This document shows positions 6,835 through 8,373 of a DNA stretch of 8,373 bases, piece by piece. Location: NCBI GenBank assembly GCA_029974855.1, contig JARKQO010000245.1:1-8373 (forward strand), in the 5' to 3' direction. Position 1 is the first letter of the stretch; every line of letters begins with the position of its first letter. Source of the DNA: Eubacteriales bacterium. Lineage in GTDB: Bacteria; Bacillota_A; Clostridia; Christensenellales; Aristaeellaceae. The notes under the pieces were generated by a model. It was not told where the DNA came from and made no database searches. It saw nothing but the letters and a program-made list of their open reading frames with translations. The translations under genes and the position numbers were made by a program.

Positions 6835-7448
6835 AGGGTTAGGTTGCGGCCCGGCGCCGCCATCATCTGGACAATTTGCATCATATTCACAATTTCTCCC
6901 ACCGCCAGCTTCTCCTTGATGCCAAAGAAATTGGCGCAGGTGCCGCAGGTGCAGACGCGGGTTCCCTTCTCCTCCAGGGTCCTCAAATCCGGCACGGTGG
7001 CGGCTCCCTCCGTGGTGAGGCGGGCCCCGCCGTTGAGGAAAATCACCGCCTTGGGGGGCCGCTCCAGCTCGGTGAGGGAGAACACAAAGCCCTTCATCAG
7101 CATGGTCCCCAGCTCCTCAGCCCCGTCCCCCAGGCGTTCCCGGGTGATCATCAGCGTCAGGGGAGCGGTATTGTCCTCCAGGGGTTCGCAGTAGACGGAG
7201 TCATCCTTGGGCGCGGCGCCCGGTTCCCGCCGCTCCCCGCCTCCCTGGAGGGTAACCGCGAAGCGCCCCTTCTCCTCCTGCTTCCAGGCAAAACTGTAGC
7301 CCTCGGCCTGGGCCATCTTCTCCAGGTTCTGTACCGCCACCTGGTTGTCTACCGTCACCGTCACCATTTCCTCCCCGGCCAGCAAAGCCTTGCGGGCCTG
7401 GATCACGGGAATGGGACAGGGCTGGCCCATCATGTCCAAATCCTTCAT
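6831..7448 (-). CDS. yedF: YedF, TusA-like/DsrE-like selenium-metabolism protein
   Basis: The protein is 205 aa from the ATG at 7448. That start is chosen because AGGAGG (7463-7458) stands 9 nt before it; an in-frame TTG at 7454 overlaps the selD stop and is too close to the site. Residues 1-70 form a TusA/SirA domain with the sulfur-carrier motif GQPCPIPVIQARKAL, Cys11 being the expected persulfide/selenide carrier. A linker (about 68-95) leads to a DsrE/DsrF-like domain, ending in the Cys-rich segment VCTCGTCANFFGIKEKLAVGEIVNM with Cys166, 168 and 171. This two-domain form is the TIGR03527-type selenium-metabolism YedF, found with selD. It is inferred to carry sulfur or selenium to or from SelD and the molybdenum hydroxylase machinery. 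It lies 2 nt after selD and overlaps yqeC by 4 nt. It is distinct from the short single-domain E. coli YedF. Confidence 0.92.
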   Translation of the reverse strand: MKDLDMMGQPCPIPVIQARKALLAGEEMVTVTVDNQVAVQNLEKMAQAEGYSFAWKQEEKGRFAVTLQGGGERREPGAAPKDDSVYCEPLEDNTAPLTLMITRERLGDGAEELGTMLMKGFVFSLTELERPPKAVIFLNGGARLTTEGAATVPDLRTLEEKGTRVCTCGTCANFFGIKEKLAVGEIVNMMQIVQMMAAPGRNLTL

Positions 7449-7450
7449 GC

Positions 7451-8373
7451 TCAAAAACCTCCTATCAAAATGGGTCTGTCTCCCCGGTTTTGCACCGCGC
7501 CGATGATCCGGGCGTCCGGGTCTGTCTGCTGAATCCGTTCCAGCAATCCCTGGGCCTGGTCCCGGGCCACCGCCATCAGCAGGCCCCCGGAGGTCTGGGG
7601 ATCGAAAAACACCTCTTGCATGGCTAGGGGCAAGGCGGATACATCCACCGCCTCCGCCAGATGGTTGCGGTTGCGCTGTCCGGCGGCTGTGGTCAGGTAT
7701 TCCCGGGCATAGGGCAGCGCCATGGGCTGGAGGGGAAGCCGCTGCGGGTCCAGCAGCAAGGTGGCGTGCTCCCCCGCCATCTCCCGGGCATGGCCCAGCA
7801 GGCCAAAGCCGGTCACGTCAGTGGCGGCGGACACATCCGCCTCCCTCATGGCCCAGGCTGCGTCCCGGTTCAGCCTTTGCATGATCTCCAGGGCCTCTTG
7901 GTAGGCACCCTCCTCCGCCATCCCGGCCCGGTGGGCCGCCAGAATGATCCCCGTACCCAGCTTCTTGGTCAGAATCAGCCGATCTCCGGGCCTGGGGGTA
8001 TCGTTGCGCAAAATCCGCGCGGTGGGGACGATCCCGGTGACGCTGAGCCCGTATTTCACCTCATGGTCATAGATGGAATGCCCCCCCGCGATGGGGCAGC
8101 CCGCCTGGGCGGCCTTCTCGCTGCCGCCCCGGAGGATATCCCCCAGAGCCTCCGGCTCCCCTGACTGTGGAAAGCAGAGCAAGTTCAGGGCCACCAGCGG
8201 CTCGCCTCCCATGGCGTAAATATCACTGAGGGCGTTGGCCGCCGCGATGCGGCCAAACAGCAGCGGTTCCTCCACCATGGGGGGAAAGAAATCCGCCGTG
8301 CAGACCAAGGAGCGTTCTTCGTCCAGCTGGTACACCGCCGCGTCGTCGCTGCCCTCAAAGCCCACCAGCAGCC
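7451..8373 (-). CDS. selD: Selenide, water dikinase (selenophosphate synthase), 5' partial
   Basis: SelD makes selenophosphate from selenide and ATP, the selenium donor for selenocysteine, selenouridine and the SDMH labile cofactor. The frame runs off the window edge; 306 residues are present out of a usual 340-350. The first are LLVGFEGSDDAAVY, matching the E. coli region LLVGNETRDDAAVY about 40 residues into that protein, so the GTG at 8365 is internal. Visible signatures are the metal-binding aspartates in SDDAAVY and CTADFF, FGRIAAANALSDIYAMGGEP, AGGHSIYDHEVKYGLSVTGIVP, ATDVTGFGLLGHAREM and FFDPQTSGGLLMAV. All Mg/ATP motifs within this span look intact. The catalytic Cys/Sec and Lys lie in the missing N-terminus, so whether this SelD is itself a selenoprotein cannot be decided here. 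It is the first gene seen in the operon. Confidence 0.96.
   Translation of the reverse strand, partial: LLVGFEGSDDAAVYQLDEERSLVCTADFFPPMVEEPLLFGRIAAANALSDIYAMGGEPLVALNLLCFPQSGEPEALGDILRGGSEKAAQAGCPIAGGHSIYDHEVKYGLSVTGIVPTARILRNDTPRPGDRLILTKKLGTGIILAAHRAGMAEEGAYQEALEIMQRLNRDAAWAMREADVSAATDVTGFGLLGHAREMAGEHATLLLDPQRLPLQPMALPYAREYLTTAAGQRNRNHLAEAVDVSALPLAMQEVFFDPQTSGGLLMAVARDQAQGLLERIQQTDPDARIIGAVQNRGDRPILIGGF
7458..7463 (-). promoter_or_regulatory. Shine-Dalgarno that sets the yedF start
   Basis: The minus strand reads AGGAGG, a perfect anti-16S match, inside the last codons of selD and 9 nt before the ATG at 7448. It argues against the upstream TTG at 7454. Confidence 0.85.

Noticed and set aside
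7446..7453. The TGA ending selD as a selenocysteine codon
   Set aside because: The homology ends naturally at that point, another in-frame TGA follows two sense codons later, and the yedF Shine-Dalgarno and start sit right there. It is a normal stop.

Overview
The window looks like a chromosomal segment of an anaerobic, high-GC Clostridia-type Firmicute, possibly a gut Oscillospiraceae/Ruminococcaceae relative. This rests on GC-rich genes, Gram-positive-style Shine-Dalgarno sites (an exact AGGAGG before yedF), use of GTG and TTG starts, and a selenium-dependent molybdenum hydroxylase (SDMH) accessory cluster typical of such anaerobes. The taxon is an inference. No tRNA, rRNA, CRISPR array or complete insertion sequence was seen.

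Layout. Positions 1-2676 (+) hold the 3' part of a large gene whose product joins an EndoQ-like PHP/zinc-finger module to a complete UvrD/PcrA-type helicase. A hairpin at about 2699-2732 serves as a bidirectional terminator between this gene and the minus-strand genes that converge on it. Next come a small IS3-OrfA-like helix-turn-helix/leucine-zipper protein (2781-3080, -) and its AT-rich upstream region (about 3121-3260). That region has an extended -10 promoter and nested palindromes. A GT2 glycosyltransferase with a TPR-like C-terminal half lies at 3268-4386 (-).

Positions 4464-8373 hold a tightly packed minus-strand operon transcribed in the order selD (5' end outside the window), yedF, yqeC, yqeB, xdhC. 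Junctions are a 2-nt gap, a 4-nt GTGA overlap, a 16-nt overlap and a 4-nt ATGA overlap, so translational coupling is likely.

How the genes work together. SelD makes selenophosphate. YedF, YqeC, YqeB and XdhC-type proteins are the set that co-occurs with SelD in genomes using selenium as a labile cofactor of molybdenum hydroxylases (xanthine/purine/nicotinate-type enzymes) rather than, or as well as, in selenocysteine or selenouridine. The hydroxylase subunits and the MocA-type cytidylyltransferase are not in this window and would be expected nearby. The glycosyltransferase and the HTH protein have no evident link to selenium. The former is 77 nt downstream of xdhC and may be co-transcribed, while the latter appears to have its own promoter.
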